DNA of 39,625 nucleotides from Xanthomonas vasicola (GCF_000772705.2 NZ_JSBW02000025.1:1-39625); one strand, 5' to 3'. Shown: positions 27,880 through 36,582, counted from the first letter of the stretch. The notes: generated by a model not told the origin, from the sequence alone. Numbers and translations are program-made.

Positions 27880-29493
27880 TTGGCATCCATCGCATCGCTC
27901 ATCGCCCGGATCCAGTCCGCGCCGCAGCGCGAGCTGTACTTCTTCTCGTTGTACCGGGTGCTGGTGGCCGGCCTGATCGCCGCGCTGGTGTTTAGCCCCT
28001 TGTCCGACGCCATCCCCGAGCCGCGCTACCCGCCCTTGGCCGCAGGCGTAGCGATCGGCTACCTGTGCATGGCGATCCCGCTGCTGTTTTGGGGCCGCAG
28101 CGAGCGCCGCCTGACGCCCACCGTGCTATGCGCGGTGGTGGCTGACATCCTGGCCGCAACCCTGGCAACGCACGCCCTGCCCGGCGCCAGCGCCGGCATT
28201 GCGATGATGCTGCTGTTCAACGTGGCGGCCGCCTCGATCCTGCTGCGGCTGCGCTACGGCATGAGCATCGCAGTGCTTGCCAGCGCGGCCATCCTGCTGG
28301 AATACCTGTGGACCCTGCTCGAAGGCGGCGGCGCCACCCGACCGGTCGCCGAGCTGGCCATGTTTGCCACCAGCTATGTCGCGGTGGCCTTCATCTGCGA
28401 ACAGATCGCCTCGCGCGCACGGCGCAATCAGGTATTGGCCGAAGAACGCGGCGCGCAGGTCGCCAATCTGTATGAAATCAATGAGCTGATCATCCGGCGC
28501 ATGCGCACCGGCGTGCTGGTGGTGGACACCCATAACCGCATCTCGTTGGCGAACGAGGCGGCATTGGCCTTGCTTGGCGATGGCGACCCGCGCAACGCAC
28601 CGGCCGATCTCTCGCTGGTGGCACTTACCCCGGAGCTGGCGCGCCGGCTACAGCGCTGGCGGAGTGGCTGGCGTCAGGAAGAAGCCCCGCTGCAACTCGG
28701 CGCCGACCGCCCGGAAGTACAGCCGCGCTTCGTACGTCTGCTTGCCGACAGCGACCTGGTACTGGTGTTTCTGGACGACGCCACGGTGGTGTCGCGTCGC
28801 GCCGAATCGCTGACTTTGTCGGCGATGGGCCGCTTTTCGGCCAGCCTGGCGCACGAGATCCGCAACCCACTGGCCGCAATCAGCTACGCCTCGCAATTGC
28901 TGGAGGAGTCGCCGGACATCGGCGATGCCGACCGACGCCTGCTGCAGATCATTCATCAGCAATGCCAGCGCACCAACGGCATCGTCGAAAGCGTGCTCGC
29001 ACTGGCGCGGCGGGAACGCGCCACTCCTGACAACCTGGACTTGGCCGCATTCGTGCGGCGCTTCGTGGTCGAGTACCGGCAGACCCTGTCGATGGAAACC
29101 GACATCCTGGAAGCCAGCATGCAGGGCAGCACCGTGCATGCCCTGGTCGACCCCAAGCACCTGCATCAGATCCTCACCGCGCTGGTCCACAACGCACTCA
29201 AGTACGGCCGCGTCATGGACGAACCGGCACGGGTCAAGCTGCGCGTCGAACGCGTTGAACGCATGGCGGTGATCGATGTCATGGACCGCGGCCCCGGCAT
29301 CCCAGAAGCCGTGGCCGCGCAACTGTTCCGCCCGTTCTATACCACCTCCGAACACGGCACTGGCCTGGGTCTGTACATCGCCCAGGAACTCTGCCGCGCC
29401 AACCAGGCGCAACTGGAGTATGTCTCGATCCCCGGCGGCGGCGCATGTTTCCGCATTTCGTTGCAAGGCCCAAACAGCTTGCTTGGGAGGTGA
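27880..29493 (+). CDS. pilS: Sensor histidine kinase PilS of the type IV pilus system
   Basis: This 537-residue membrane kinase has an N-terminal region with about six membrane segments (25-175). A PAS-like linker follows (NLYEINELIIRRMRTGVLVVD, 196-216). The HisKA box has His325 in SASLAHEIRNPLAAI, and the ATPase domain carries VHNALKYGR (N box), VMDRGPGIPE (G1) and GTGLGLYIAQ (G2). It should phosphorylate PilR, whose gene follows. The start is TTG at 27880, preceded by a GGGGAAA-type ribosome site; no ATG fits the family start. It is divergent from sucC. Unusually, 324 bases separate it from pilR. Confidence 0.93.
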   Translation: MASIASLIARIQSAPQRELYFFSLYRVLVAGLIAALVFSPLSDAIPEPRYPPLAAGVAIGYLCMAIPLLFWGRSERRLTPTVLCAVVADILAATLATHALPGASAGIAMMLLFNVAAASILLRLRYGMSIAVLASAAILLEYLWTLLEGGGATRPVAELAMFATSYVAVAFICEQIASRARRNQVLAEERGAQVANLYEINELIIRRMRTGVLVVDTHNRISLANEAALALLGDGDPRNAPADLSLVALTPELARRLQRWRSGWRQEEAPLQLGADRPEVQPRFVRLLADSDLVLVFLDDATVVSRRAESLTLSAMGRFSASLAHEIRNPLAAISYASQLLEESPDIGDADRRLLQIIHQQCQRTNGIVESVLALARRERATPDNLDLAAFVRRFVVEYRQTLSMETDILEASMQGSTVHALVDPKHLHQILTALVHNALKYGRVMDEPARVKLRVERVERMAVIDVMDRGPGIPEAVAAQLFRPFYTTSEHGTGLGLYIAQELCRANQAQLEYVSIPGGGACFRISLQGPNSLLGR

Positions 29494-29817
29494 GTGGTTG
29501 GCTGTCGGCTGGGCGGGGTGTTTGATGTGGCGATATCAGATGGATCGCGCAACTTGTTCGACACAAGAACGCTGCAGTCTTCGAAGATGCAAACGACCCG
29601 CAGCAACGAGCTTTCAGGTCTCGCAGGCTTGAGCAGGGCCTCATAAGCAGATCCGTTCGAAACGCGGCCCCTCGACACGCCCTTTCCGCCGACTGGCAAC
29701 TGCTCCTCGCAAACGCTCAAAACGCAACAGCGACGCCCCCGCGCTGCAGGTGAATCGTTGGGCCGCGACCCGCTCGACAATTGTCGACCATCATCACGCT
29801 GGGCTATCGTGCGCAGC
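29494..29817. other. Unusually long pilS-pilR spacer
   Basis: This stretch lacks a supported gene. Its 3' end carries a palindrome and a promoter-like pair directly before pilR (see 29774-29810). No terminator is visible after pilS. Confidence 0.5.
29774..29810 (+). promoter_or_regulatory. Palindrome overlapping a promoter-like pair just before pilR
   Basis: TCGACAATTGTCGA (29774-29787) is a perfect 14-base palindrome. TTGTCG (29781-29786) and TATCGT (29805-29810) form a -35/-10-like pair with an 18-base spacer. Transcription would start about at the pilR ATG (29818), giving a leaderless or nearly leaderless mRNA. This is inferred from sequence only. Confidence 0.4.
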
Positions 29818-31212
29818 ATGAGCGAACCCAAAAGTGCCCTGGTTGTCGATGACGAGCGTGATATCCGCGAGTTGCTTGTTCTCACCTTGGGCCGCATGGG
29901 GCTGCGCATCAGCACCGCTGCCAATCTGGCCGAGGCGCGCGAATTGCTGGCCAACAATCCCTACGATCTGTGCCTGACCGACATGCGCTTGCCCGATGGC
30001 AATGGCATCGAACTGGTCACCGACATCGCCAGGCGGTACCCGCAGACGCCGGTGGCGATGATCACCGCCTTCGGCAGCATGGACCTGGCCGTGGAAGCGC
30101 TGAAAGCCGGCGCCTTCGATTTCGTCAGCAAGCCGGTCGACATCGGTGTGCTGCGCGGCCTGGTCAAGCACGCGCTGGAATTGAACAACCGCGACCGCCC
30201 CGCTCCGCCACCGCCGCCACCAGAGCAGGCCAGCCGCCTGCTCGGCGACTCCAGCGCGATGGAGAGCCTGCGCGCCACGATCGGCAAGGTCGCGCGCAGC
30301 CAGGCACCGGTTTACATCGTCGGCGAATCGGGCGTCGGCAAGGAGCTGGTCGCACGCACCATCCACGAACAAGGCGCACGCGCCGCCGGCCCGTTCGTCC
30401 CGGTCAACTGCGGCGCCATTCCTGCCGAGCTGATGGAGAGCGAATTTTTCGGCCACAAGAAAGGCAGCTTCACCGGCGCGCATGCCGACAAGCCCGGGCT
30501 GTTCCAGGCCGCACACGGCGGCACGTTGTTTCTGGACGAAGTAGCAGAATTACCGCTGCAGATGCAGGTCAAGCTACTGCGCGCCATCCAGGAAAAATCG
30601 GTGCGCCCGGTCGGCGCCGCCAGTGAATCGCTGGTGGATGTGCGCATCCTCTCGGCCACACACAAGGACCTGGGCGACTTGGTCTCCGACGGCCGCTTTC
30701 GGCATGACTTGTACTACCGCATCAACGTGATCGAACTACGCGTACCGCCGCTGCGCGAACGCGGCGGCGACCTGCCGCAACTGGCCGCCGCCATCATCGC
30801 GCGCCTGGCGCACAGCCACGGCCGCCCGATTCCACTGCTGACCCAATCCGCGCTCGACGCACTGAATCACTACGGCTTCCCCGGCAACGTGCGCGAGCTG
30901 GAAAACATCCTCGAACGCGCCCTGGCGCTGGCCGAGGACAACCAGATCAGCGCCACCGACCTGCGCCTGCCTGCCCACGGCGGGCACCGCCCCGCCGCGA
31001 CACCCGGCAGCGCTGCCGTCGAACCGCGCGAAGCCGTCCTCGACATCGACCCCGCCTCGGCCGCCCTCCCCTCTTACATCGAGCAACTGGAACGCGCCGC
31101 AATCCAGAAAGCGCTGGAAGAAAACCGCTGGAACAAGACCAAGACCGCTGCGCAGTTAGGCATCACCTTTCGGGCGCTGCGTTACAAGTTGAAGAAGTTG
31201 GGGATGGAGTGA
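29818..31212 (+). CDS. pilR: Sigma-54-dependent response regulator PilR
   Basis: This 464-residue NtrC-type activator has a receiver domain (1-120, Asp11/Asp12 acidic pocket and phospho-acceptor Asp55 in LCLTDMRLPDG) and a Pro-rich linker (128-136). The AAA+ domain carries Walker A GESGVGKE at 169-176, the sigma-54 loop GSFTGA at 216-221 and Walker B TLFLDE at 236-241. A Fis-type helix-turn-helix lies at the end (NRWNKTKTAAQLGITFRALRYKL). It should activate pilA from its sigma-54 promoter. I chose the ATG at 29818; the frame is open upstream to 29758 but lacks receiver-like sequence. Confidence 0.95.
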   Translation: MSEPKSALVVDDERDIRELLVLTLGRMGLRISTAANLAEARELLANNPYDLCLTDMRLPDGNGIELVTDIARRYPQTPVAMITAFGSMDLAVEALKAGAFDFVSKPVDIGVLRGLVKHALELNNRDRPAPPPPPPEQASRLLGDSSAMESLRATIGKVARSQAPVYIVGESGVGKELVARTIHEQGARAAGPFVPVNCGAIPAELMESEFFGHKKGSFTGAHADKPGLFQAAHGGTLFLDEVAELPLQMQVKLLRAIQEKSVRPVGAASESLVDVRILSATHKDLGDLVSDGRFRHDLYYRINVIELRVPPLRERGGDLPQLAAAIIARLAHSHGRPIPLLTQSALDALNHYGFPGNVRELENILERALALAEDNQISATDLRLPAHGGHRPAATPGSAAVEPREAVLDIDPASAALPSYIEQLERAAIQKALEENRWNKTKTAAQLGITFRALRYKLKKLGME

Positions 31213-31430
31213 GGGTGGTTGGATTTAGGCAGATCGGGCTCTGAATGCGCGTAATTGGGCGCTCAATGGTGTTGGAACTTCAAGCACTGCCGCCAGCAAG
31301 CGATGGCGCGTTCTGTACTTGCCAGCCAGCCAATAAGCGAAGACGCCGAATCTCAAGAAAATTTCGTCGAGAGACTCGGTCGAAAAGAACAACTCTCAGA
31401 GACCGCGCTGGAGAGATGCTTCCCAACTTA

Positions 31431-31571
31431 GAGCAGCTAACAAAACGTAGCGAGCAGTCGTCAGGTGGGTGCGGACGGCGCACAGGAACCGGAGTGTACG
31501 AGTGGTACATGCCGATTCCGAGCACAGGCCGCGCCCGCCTGGCGGCTGCGCAGTAGTTTTGTTAGCCGCTC
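31431..31571. mobile_element. 141-bp MITE with TTA target duplication
   Basis: The element begins GAGCAGCTAACAAAAC and ends GTTTTGTTAGCCGCTC, inverted repeats with a single mismatch over 16 bases. TTA flanks it on both sides (31428-31430 and 31572-31574). A three-base TNA duplication with GAG-starting ends fits the IS5 family, IS1031 group. It has no coding capacity, so it would have been mobilised by a related full-length element elsewhere in the genome. Confidence 0.75.
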
Positions 31572-31590
31572 TTAGTGGACCGAGCCGAAC

Positions 31591-31633
31591 CTCACTTCTC
31601 CCCTTGGAGAAGGTGCCCGAAGGGCGGAGAGGG
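31591..31633. repeat. Double-hairpin intergenic repeat
   Basis: CTTCTCC-CCTT-GGAGAAG (31595-31612) and GCCC-GAA-GGGC (31615-31625) form two adjacent hairpins followed by GGAGAGGG. Sequences of this CTCCCC/GCCCGAAGGGCGGA type recur between genes in Xanthomonas. It may act as a transcription end point, but no T run follows. Confidence 0.55.
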
Positions 31634-31788
31634 TACGTCAGCGCAGCTGCTGCAGCTCGATAAGCCACCACTCTCCACCGGACCGGTACATGCTAGCCAA
31701 GCAGGCGTACATGGCGCCTTAAGCGGTAAGCACCACAGACAGTTTCAGCTTCCCATCCGCCTTCCACTCGCAAACCGCTCGCAACAGC

Positions 31789-31812
31789 TTGTCAGCGGTC
31801 CTCAGCTGACAA
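31789..31812 (-). terminator. Stem-loop 12 bases after pilB
   Basis: TTGTCAGC (31789-31796) and GCTGACAA (31805-31812) are a perfect 8-bp inverted repeat with an 8-base loop, placed just after the pilB stop. No T run follows on the minus strand, so it may be an RNA-end-stabilising hairpin rather than a classical terminator. Confidence 0.4.
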
Positions 31813-31824
31813 ACAGCACAGCAA

Positions 31825-33558
31825 TCAATCCTTGGTCACACGATTGATCTCGGCCAGGCTGGTGACCCCTTGCGAGGCCTTCATCAACGCCGACTGCCGC
31901 AAGTCCCGGATACCGATTTTCTGCGCGGCCTCGGCAATCTGCATCGCATTGCCGCCTTCCAGCACGATCGCGCCGATCTCGTCGGTCATCGGCATCACCT
32001 GATAGATACCGGTACGGCCCTTGTAGCCTTCAGTGCACTCGTCGCAACCCACAGCCTCGTAGAGCTCCATGTTCGCAATTTGCTCGGGCGTGAAACCTTC
32101 CGCCAGCAATGCGTTGTCCGGCAACGTCGACTTGCGCTTGCAGTTGTTGCACAAACGCCGCGCCAGACGCTGCGCGATCACCAACGTTACCGACGAGGTG
32201 ATGTTGTAAGGCGCGATCCCCATATTCATCAGACGCGCAATGGTCTGCGGCGCATCGTTAGTGTGCAGCGTCGACAGCACCATGTGGCCCGTCTGCGCTG
32301 CCTTGATCGCAATCTCGGCCGTCTCCAGGTCACGGATTTCGCCGACCATAATGATGTCCGGGTCCTGACGCAGGAACGAACGCAGCGCAGCGGCAAAGGT
32401 CATGCCGCGCTTGACGTTCTGCTGCACCTGATTGACGCCAGGCAAGCGAATTTCGACCGGATCCTCTGCCGTGGAAATGTTCCGCGTCTCATCGTTGAGG
32501 ATGCCCAGCGCCGTATACAGCGACACCGTCTTACCCGAGCCCGTAGGCCCGGTCACCAGCACCATGCCATACGGCTTATGGATCGCATCCAGGAACAGCT
32601 TCTGCTGGTCAGCCTCATAGCCCAGCTTCTCGATACCGAGCTTGGCCGCGCTGGCGTCCAGGATACGCAGCACCACCTTCTCGCCGAACAGGGTTGGCAA
32701 GGTGCTCACGCGAAAGTCGATCTGCTTGGTCTTAGACAGGTTGAGCTTGATGCGCCCGTCCTGCGGCACCCGCTTCTCGGCGATATCCAGCTGCGACATC
32801 ACCTTCAGGCGCGCCGCGATGCGTTGATTGAGCTTCACCGGCGCCTTTGCCACGTTCTTCAACAGGCCATCGATGCGCAAGCGCACCCGGTAGTCGTCTT
32901 CATACGGCTCGAAATGGATGTCCGAGGCTCCCCGCCTGATCGCATCCACCAACACCTTGTTGACGAACTTCACCACCGGCGTGTCGTCGCCCCTGGCATC
33001 GACCCCGGAATCCCCGCCGGCGCCCATGTCTTCGTCGCCAGTGGAGACGTCCAAGTCCCCCATCTCATCGTCGTCATTACCAAGCGACGAACCCAACGAC
33101 GCGTTGCTGGCCTGCCACTGCTCGAGCGTCCGGCGGATCTGATCCTCGTCGACAAGGATCGCCTCGACCACCAGGTTCGTATGAAACTTGATGTCGTCCA
33201 GCGCGCGAGTCTGGGTCGGGTTGCTCACCCCCACGAACAACCGGTTGCCACGCTTGAACAGCGGCAGCACCTGGTGCTTCTGGAGCAACTCTTCGCTGAC
33301 CAGCTTGACGGCGTTCTGGCTAGAATCGAACACTGATACGTCCATCAACGGCATGCCGAACTCGACTGCGTTAGCGGCCGCTAGCTGCGCCGCCGACACT
33401 AATTTTTTTTCGGCAAACCATTGTGGCAAAGGGACCTTGGCCACGGCCGCTTGGTCCATGGCGGCACGTGCCGCCAATTCTTCCAGTGCGCCATCCTGAA
33501 CTAGTCGGCGAGCAATCCCTGTGATGCCAACTAAATTGGCTGCTCCAGCAACACTCAT
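31825..33558 (-). CDS. pilB: Type IV pilus assembly ATPase PilB
   Basis: This 577-residue hexameric ATPase powers pilus extension. The N-terminal MshEN-type domain covers about 1-150. An acidic linker follows at 161-192 (NDDDEMGDLDVSTGDEDMGA). The core holds Walker A GPTGSGKT at 337-344, an Asp box with STAEDPVEIRLPGVNQVQ, Walker B DPDIIMVGEIRD and a His box STLHTNDA. The C-terminal tetracysteine zinc site is made of CNNC and CDEC. I chose ATG 33558, preceded by GGTGAG; an in-frame GTG at 33570 is four codons earlier. In Xanthomonas PilB interacts with PilZ and FimX. It is downstream of pilA on the same strand and separated from it by a terminator. Confidence 0.95.
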   Translation of the reverse strand: MSVAGAANLVGITGIARRLVQDGALEELAARAAMDQAAVAKVPLPQWFAEKKLVSAAQLAAANAVEFGMPLMDVSVFDSSQNAVKLVSEELLQKHQVLPLFKRGNRLFVGVSNPTQTRALDDIKFHTNLVVEAILVDEDQIRRTLEQWQASNASLGSSLGNDDDEMGDLDVSTGDEDMGAGGDSGVDARGDDTPVVKFVNKVLVDAIRRGASDIHFEPYEDDYRVRLRIDGLLKNVAKAPVKLNQRIAARLKVMSQLDIAEKRVPQDGRIKLNLSKTKQIDFRVSTLPTLFGEKVVLRILDASAAKLGIEKLGYEADQQKLFLDAIHKPYGMVLVTGPTGSGKTVSLYTALGILNDETRNISTAEDPVEIRLPGVNQVQQNVKRGMTFAAALRSFLRQDPDIIMVGEIRDLETAEIAIKAAQTGHMVLSTLHTNDAPQTIARLMNMGIAPYNITSSVTLVIAQRLARRLCNNCKRKSTLPDNALLAEGFTPEQIANMELYEAVGCDECTEGYKGRTGIYQVMPMTDEIGAIVLEGGNAMQIAEAAQKIGIRDLRQSALMKASQGVTSLAEINRVTKD

Positions 33559-33626
33559 AGATACACTCACCAGCGATATCGGTCAGGACACCCAAAAGTC
33601 TCGCTCAACCTAGCGATGACTACTAT

Positions 33627-33660
33627 AAAAAAGGGGCCCAGCCAATCGGGTCCCCTTTTT
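33627..33660 (-). terminator. Terminator between pilA and pilB
   Basis: On the minus strand AAAAAGGGGACCC, an 8-base loop and GGGCCCCTTTTTT form a GC stem with one bulged A, followed by a T run. It lies 27 bases after the pilA stop and likely lets most pilA transcripts end while some read into pilB. Confidence 0.88.
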
Positions 33661-33686
33661 CTCACACTATACAAAAAGACAAGGCA

Positions 33687-34094
33687 TTAGGTGCACTTGC
33701 CGGGCTTGTACTTTGCGTCCAGATCAGAGCTGCAGGCCCAGAGACCGGTGGCGGCGTCACGCGTCCAGGTGAGGTTCTTGCCGTTAAACTTCGTCGCATT
33801 TCCGCCACGAGTCGCGCAAACGATGGTGGTCGCAGTTACGGTGACCGTGCAGTACGAAGTAGTTCCACCGACACCAATGTAGCCCGCATCAGCAGCAGCA
33901 GTACTTGGAGTCTTGCCTTCATTAGTTGCCTGCTCGAAACCAACCTTTCCTGGGGTGATTTCAGCCAGTGCCGAGGCGGCCTGCGACTTGACGACGTAAT
34001 CCTGATAGGCCGGCAGCGCGATGGCGGCCAGAATAGCAATGATCGCAACAACGATCATCAGTTCGATCAGCGTAAAACCCTGCTGCTTCTTCAT
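33687..34094 (-). CDS. pilA: Type IV major pilin PilA
   Basis: This 135-residue prepilin has the leader MKKQQG cut after Gly6, mature Phe1 and Glu5, and the conserved hydrophobic helix ([24 protein letters not shown]). Cysteines are at 82, 93, 121 and 134; Cys121-Cys134 probably closes the C-terminal D-loop and Cys82-Cys93 a second loop. PilD should cleave and methylate it. The ATG at 34094 is set by the leader. A sigma-54 promoter lies about 100 bases upstream. Only one pilin gene is present, whereas several Xanthomonas genomes have two in tandem here. Confidence 0.97.
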   Translation of the reverse strand: MKKQQGFTLIELMIVVAIIAILAAIALPAYQDYVVKSQAASALAEITPGKVGFEQATNEGKTPSTAAADAGYIGVGGTTSYCTVTVTATTIVCATRGGNATKFNGKNLTWTRDAATGLWACSSDLDAKYKPGKCT

Positions 34095-34189
34095 AGTGTA
34101 TCCCCAAGTAAGTTGTGTAGTTAAGTCGTCCGCCCGCGAGCACTCCCTCGGACACCTCGCGGTGGTCTTGCCGCGCTGCAAGCATATCC

Positions 34190-34207
34190 AAGCAGGAACC
34201 ATGCCAA
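34190..34207 (-). promoter_or_regulatory. Sigma-54 promoter of pilA
   Basis: On the minus strand TTGGCATGGTTCCTGCTT has the invariant GG (-24) and GC (-12) exactly ten bases apart, close to the consensus TGGCACG-N4-TTGCT. The start would fall near 34180, leaving an untranslated leader of about 86 bases. pilS and pilR in the same cluster give the matching activator. Confidence 0.85.
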
Positions 34208-34296
34208 ATACCTGGTGGCCGTCCTGTGCTGCGCTGATTTCTATGATGCCAGTCATTTGCAGAGTTGCACGCTCCAGATGATCAATTTGCTAGCTA

Positions 34297-34347
34297 GTCA
34301 CCGGTAAGACGAGCGAAGTCCAAAGGTGACGCAAATCGTCAGTCACC
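34297..34347. promoter_or_regulatory. Candidate PilR enhancer: three GTCACC/GGTGAC hexamers
   Basis: GTCACC at 34297-34302, GGTGAC at 34325-34330 and GTCACC at 34342-34347. The last two form an inverted repeat with an 11-base spacer. They lie about 117-167 bases upstream of the predicted pilA start, the usual range for sigma-54 activator sites. Confidence 0.45.
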
Positions 34348-34445
34348 ACCCACATGCCTACGCAAACAATTGGCCTGATGCCATTTGAGGCAGAACCAGC
34401 TACCATCAGCCGGTGTCTGCCTGGGGACGGCGGATGGGGATCAAC

Positions 34446-35699
34446 ATGTCAACTGTACGTAGCACCTCGAAGTCAAGATCAGCACCTTCATCTCAGTTGA
34501 ACCCGTTTGTCTGGGAGGGGAAAGACAAGCGCGGCGCAACGATGAAGGGAGAACAAGCCGCGCGTAGCGCAAATCTCCTGCGCGCCGAATTGCGCAAGCA
34601 GGGGATAACTCCCACCGTGGTTAAACCTAAGCCCAAGCCGCTGTTTGGCGCGGCCGGCAAGAAGGTTACCGCTAAAGACATCGCTTTTTTTAGTAGGCAG
34701 ATGGCGACAATGATGAAATCCGGCGTGCCGATCGTTGGCGCACTGGAAATAATCGGCGAGGGGCAAAAAAATCCCCGGATGCGCATCATGGTTGGACAGA
34801 TTCGCGCTGACATTGAGGGCGGCTCTTCGCTGTACGAAGCAATTAGCAGGCATCCCGTTCAGTTCGATGAGTTGTACCGCAACCTTGTTCGAGCGGGTGA
34901 AGGCGCAGGTGTACTTGAGACCGTGCTAGACACCATTGCCAACTACAAGGAAAACATTGAGGCACTCAAGGGAAAAATCCGAAAGGCGCTGTTCTACCCA
35001 GCCATGGTGATGGCCGTAGCCCTATTGGTTAGCTCAATCCTTCTGATCTGGGTAGTCCCGCAGTTTGAAGATGTTTTCAAAGGATTCGGCGCCGAGTTGC
35101 CGGCATTCACACAAATGATCGTAGAAGCTTCGCGCTTCATGGTTTCATGGTGGTGGGCACTGCTAATTGTGACGGTCGGCGCAGTTACTGGAATGATATT
35201 TGCCTACAAGCGCTCACCCGCGATGCAACATAAGCTTGACCGGCTTGTGCTTAAATTTCCCGTGATTGGGCAGATCATGCATAACAGCTCGGTCGCGAGG
35301 TTTGCCCGAACAACGGCAGTGACCTTCAAAGCCGGCGTTCCTCTTGTAGAGGCGCTGAGCATCGTTGCTGGCGCCACCGGAAACTCGGTATATGAGGAAG
35401 CAGTTCTTCGTATGCGAGACGACGTTTCTGTTGGCTACCCAGTGAACGTGGCGATGAAGCAGGTCAACCTGTTCCCGCACATGGTGGTTCAGATGACCGC
35501 TATCGGCGAAGAGGCGGGTGCGCTTGATGCAATGCTGTTTAAGGTTGCGGAGTACTTCGAGCAAGAGGTCAACAACGCTGTGGACGCACTCAGCAGCCTT
35601 TTGGAACCGCTCATCATGGTGTTCATTGGTACCATCGTTGGTGGAATGGTCATCGGCATGTACCTGCCCATCTTCAAGCTCGCTTCGGTGGTTGGATAA
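34446..35699 (+). CDS. pilC: Type IV pilus inner-membrane platform protein PilC
   Basis: This 417-residue protein spans the inner membrane, connecting PilB to pilus assembly. It has two GspF/T2SSF domains, the first with FFSRQMATMMKSGVPIVGALEII and the second with FARTTAVTFKAGVPLVEALSIVAGATGN. Three membrane segments are visible (about 200-225, 255-275 and 385-410). The N-terminal tail NPFVWEGKDKRGATMKGE is typical. I chose ATG 34446 with GGGGA six bases upstream; in-frame starts at 34413 (GTG) and 34434 (ATG) add residues without family support. It is followed by pilD after six bases. Confidence 0.95.
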   Translation: MSTVRSTSKSRSAPSSQLNPFVWEGKDKRGATMKGEQAARSANLLRAELRKQGITPTVVKPKPKPLFGAAGKKVTAKDIAFFSRQMATMMKSGVPIVGALEIIGEGQKNPRMRIMVGQIRADIEGGSSLYEAISRHPVQFDELYRNLVRAGEGAGVLETVLDTIANYKENIEALKGKIRKALFYPAMVMAVALLVSSILLIWVVPQFEDVFKGFGAELPAFTQMIVEASRFMVSWWWALLIVTVGAVTGMIFAYKRSPAMQHKLDRLVLKFPVIGQIMHNSSVARFARTTAVTFKAGVPLVEALSIVAGATGNSVYEEAVLRMRDDVSVGYPVNVAMKQVNLFPHMVVQMTAIGEEAGALDAMLFKVAEYFEQEVNNAVDALSSLLEPLIMVFIGTIVGGMVIGMYLPIFKLASVVG

Positions 35700-35705
35700 G
35701 ACGTA

Positions 35706-36569
35706 ATGGCATTTCTCGACCAGCATCCCGGTCTCGGCTTTCCTGCCGCGGCCGGACTGGGACTGCTGATCGGCAGCTTCCTGAACGTGGTGATCCTGCG
35801 CTTGCCCAGGCGCATGGAGTGGCAGTGGCGGCGCGATGCGCGCGAGATCCTGGAGTTGCCAGACATCTATGAGCCGCCGCCGCCGGGGATCGTGGTGGAG
35901 CCCTCGCACGACCCGGTAACAGGCGACAAGCTCAAGTGGTGGGAGAACATTCCGGTCCTTAGCTGGGTGATGCTGCGCGGCAAATCGCGCTACAGCGGCA
36001 AGCCGATCTCGATTCAGTATCCGTTGGTCGAGGTGCTCACCTCCATCCTGTGCGTCGCCAGCGTTTGGCGCTTCGGTTTTGGCTGGCAGGGCTTCGGCGC
36101 GATCGTACTGAGCTGCTTCCTGGTGGCAATGTCGGGCATCGACCTGCGCCACAAGCTGCTGCCGGACCAGCTGACCTTGCCGCTGATGTGGCTGGGCCTG
36201 GTCGGCTCGATGGACAACCTCTACATGCCGGCCAAACCTGCTCTGCTGGGCGCGGCGGTTGGCTATGTGTCGCTGTGGACGGTGTGGTGGCTGTTCAAGC
36301 AGCTCACCGGCAAGGAAGGCATGGGCCATGGCGACCTCAAGCTGCTGGCCGCGCTCGGCGCGTGGTGCGGGTTGAAGGGCATTCTGCCGATCATCCTGAT
36401 TTCTTCGCTGGTCGGCGCCATTCTGGGTTCGGCTTGGTTGGTCGCAAAGGGCCGCGACCGCGCGACCCCCATCCCGTTTGGCCCGTACCTCGCCATCGCC
36501 GGCTGGGTGGTGTTCTTCTGGGGCAACGACCTGGTGGACCGCTACCTGCACTTCGCGGGTCTGCGTTGA
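35706..36569 (+). CDS. pilD: Prepilin peptidase/N-methyltransferase PilD, cysteine-less type
   Basis: This 287-residue inner-membrane aspartic protease cleaves prepilins and type II secretion pseudopilins and methylates the new N-terminus. The two active-site aspartates are Asp146 (GIDLRHKLLPD) and Asp210 (GMGHGDLKLL). An N-terminal membrane segment with GSFLNVVILRLPRRM precedes a cytosolic loop. The four-cysteine zinc motif of most PilD proteins is absent; the loop reads PPPPGIVVEPSHDPVTGD instead. Xanthomonas XpsO/PilD is known for this. The gene follows pilC and precedes coaE by 13 bases, the usual pilBCD-coaE order. Confidence 0.95.
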   Translation: MAFLDQHPGLGFPAAAGLGLLIGSFLNVVILRLPRRMEWQWRRDAREILELPDIYEPPPPGIVVEPSHDPVTGDKLKWWENIPVLSWVMLRGKSRYSGKPISIQYPLVEVLTSILCVASVWRFGFGWQGFGAIVLSCFLVAMSGIDLRHKLLPDQLTLPLMWLGLVGSMDNLYMPAKPALLGAAVGYVSLWTVWWLFKQLTGKEGMGHGDLKLLAALGAWCGLKGILPIILISSLVGAILGSAWLVAKGRDRATPIPFGPYLAIAGWVVFFWGNDLVDRYLHFAGLR

Positions 36570-36582
36570 CCGGGGCGCGACG

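Larger units (their letters stand above)
31213..31824. other. Repeat-rich gap between pilR and pilB
   Basis: These 612 bases between convergent genes hold a 141-bp MITE-like element (31431-31571), a double-hairpin Xanthomonas repeat (31591-31633) and a stem-loop after pilB (31789-31812). No supported gene is present. Confidence 0.6.
34095..34445. other. pilA-pilC divergent regulatory region
   Basis: This 351-bp region holds the pilA sigma-54 promoter and three GTCACC/GGTGAC hexamers. For pilC, a Shine-Dalgarno GGGGA lies just before the ATG at 34446. I cannot identify a clear pilC promoter. Confidence 0.6.

Noticed and set aside
31245..31671. Short open frames on both strands between pilR and pilB
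   Set aside because: They cross the MITE and hairpin repeats, have no coding character and no family match.
34367..34386. Second sigma-54-like site TTGGCCTGATGCCATTTGAG upstream of pilC
   Set aside because: The -24 GG is present but the -12 GC is missing at the required spacing.
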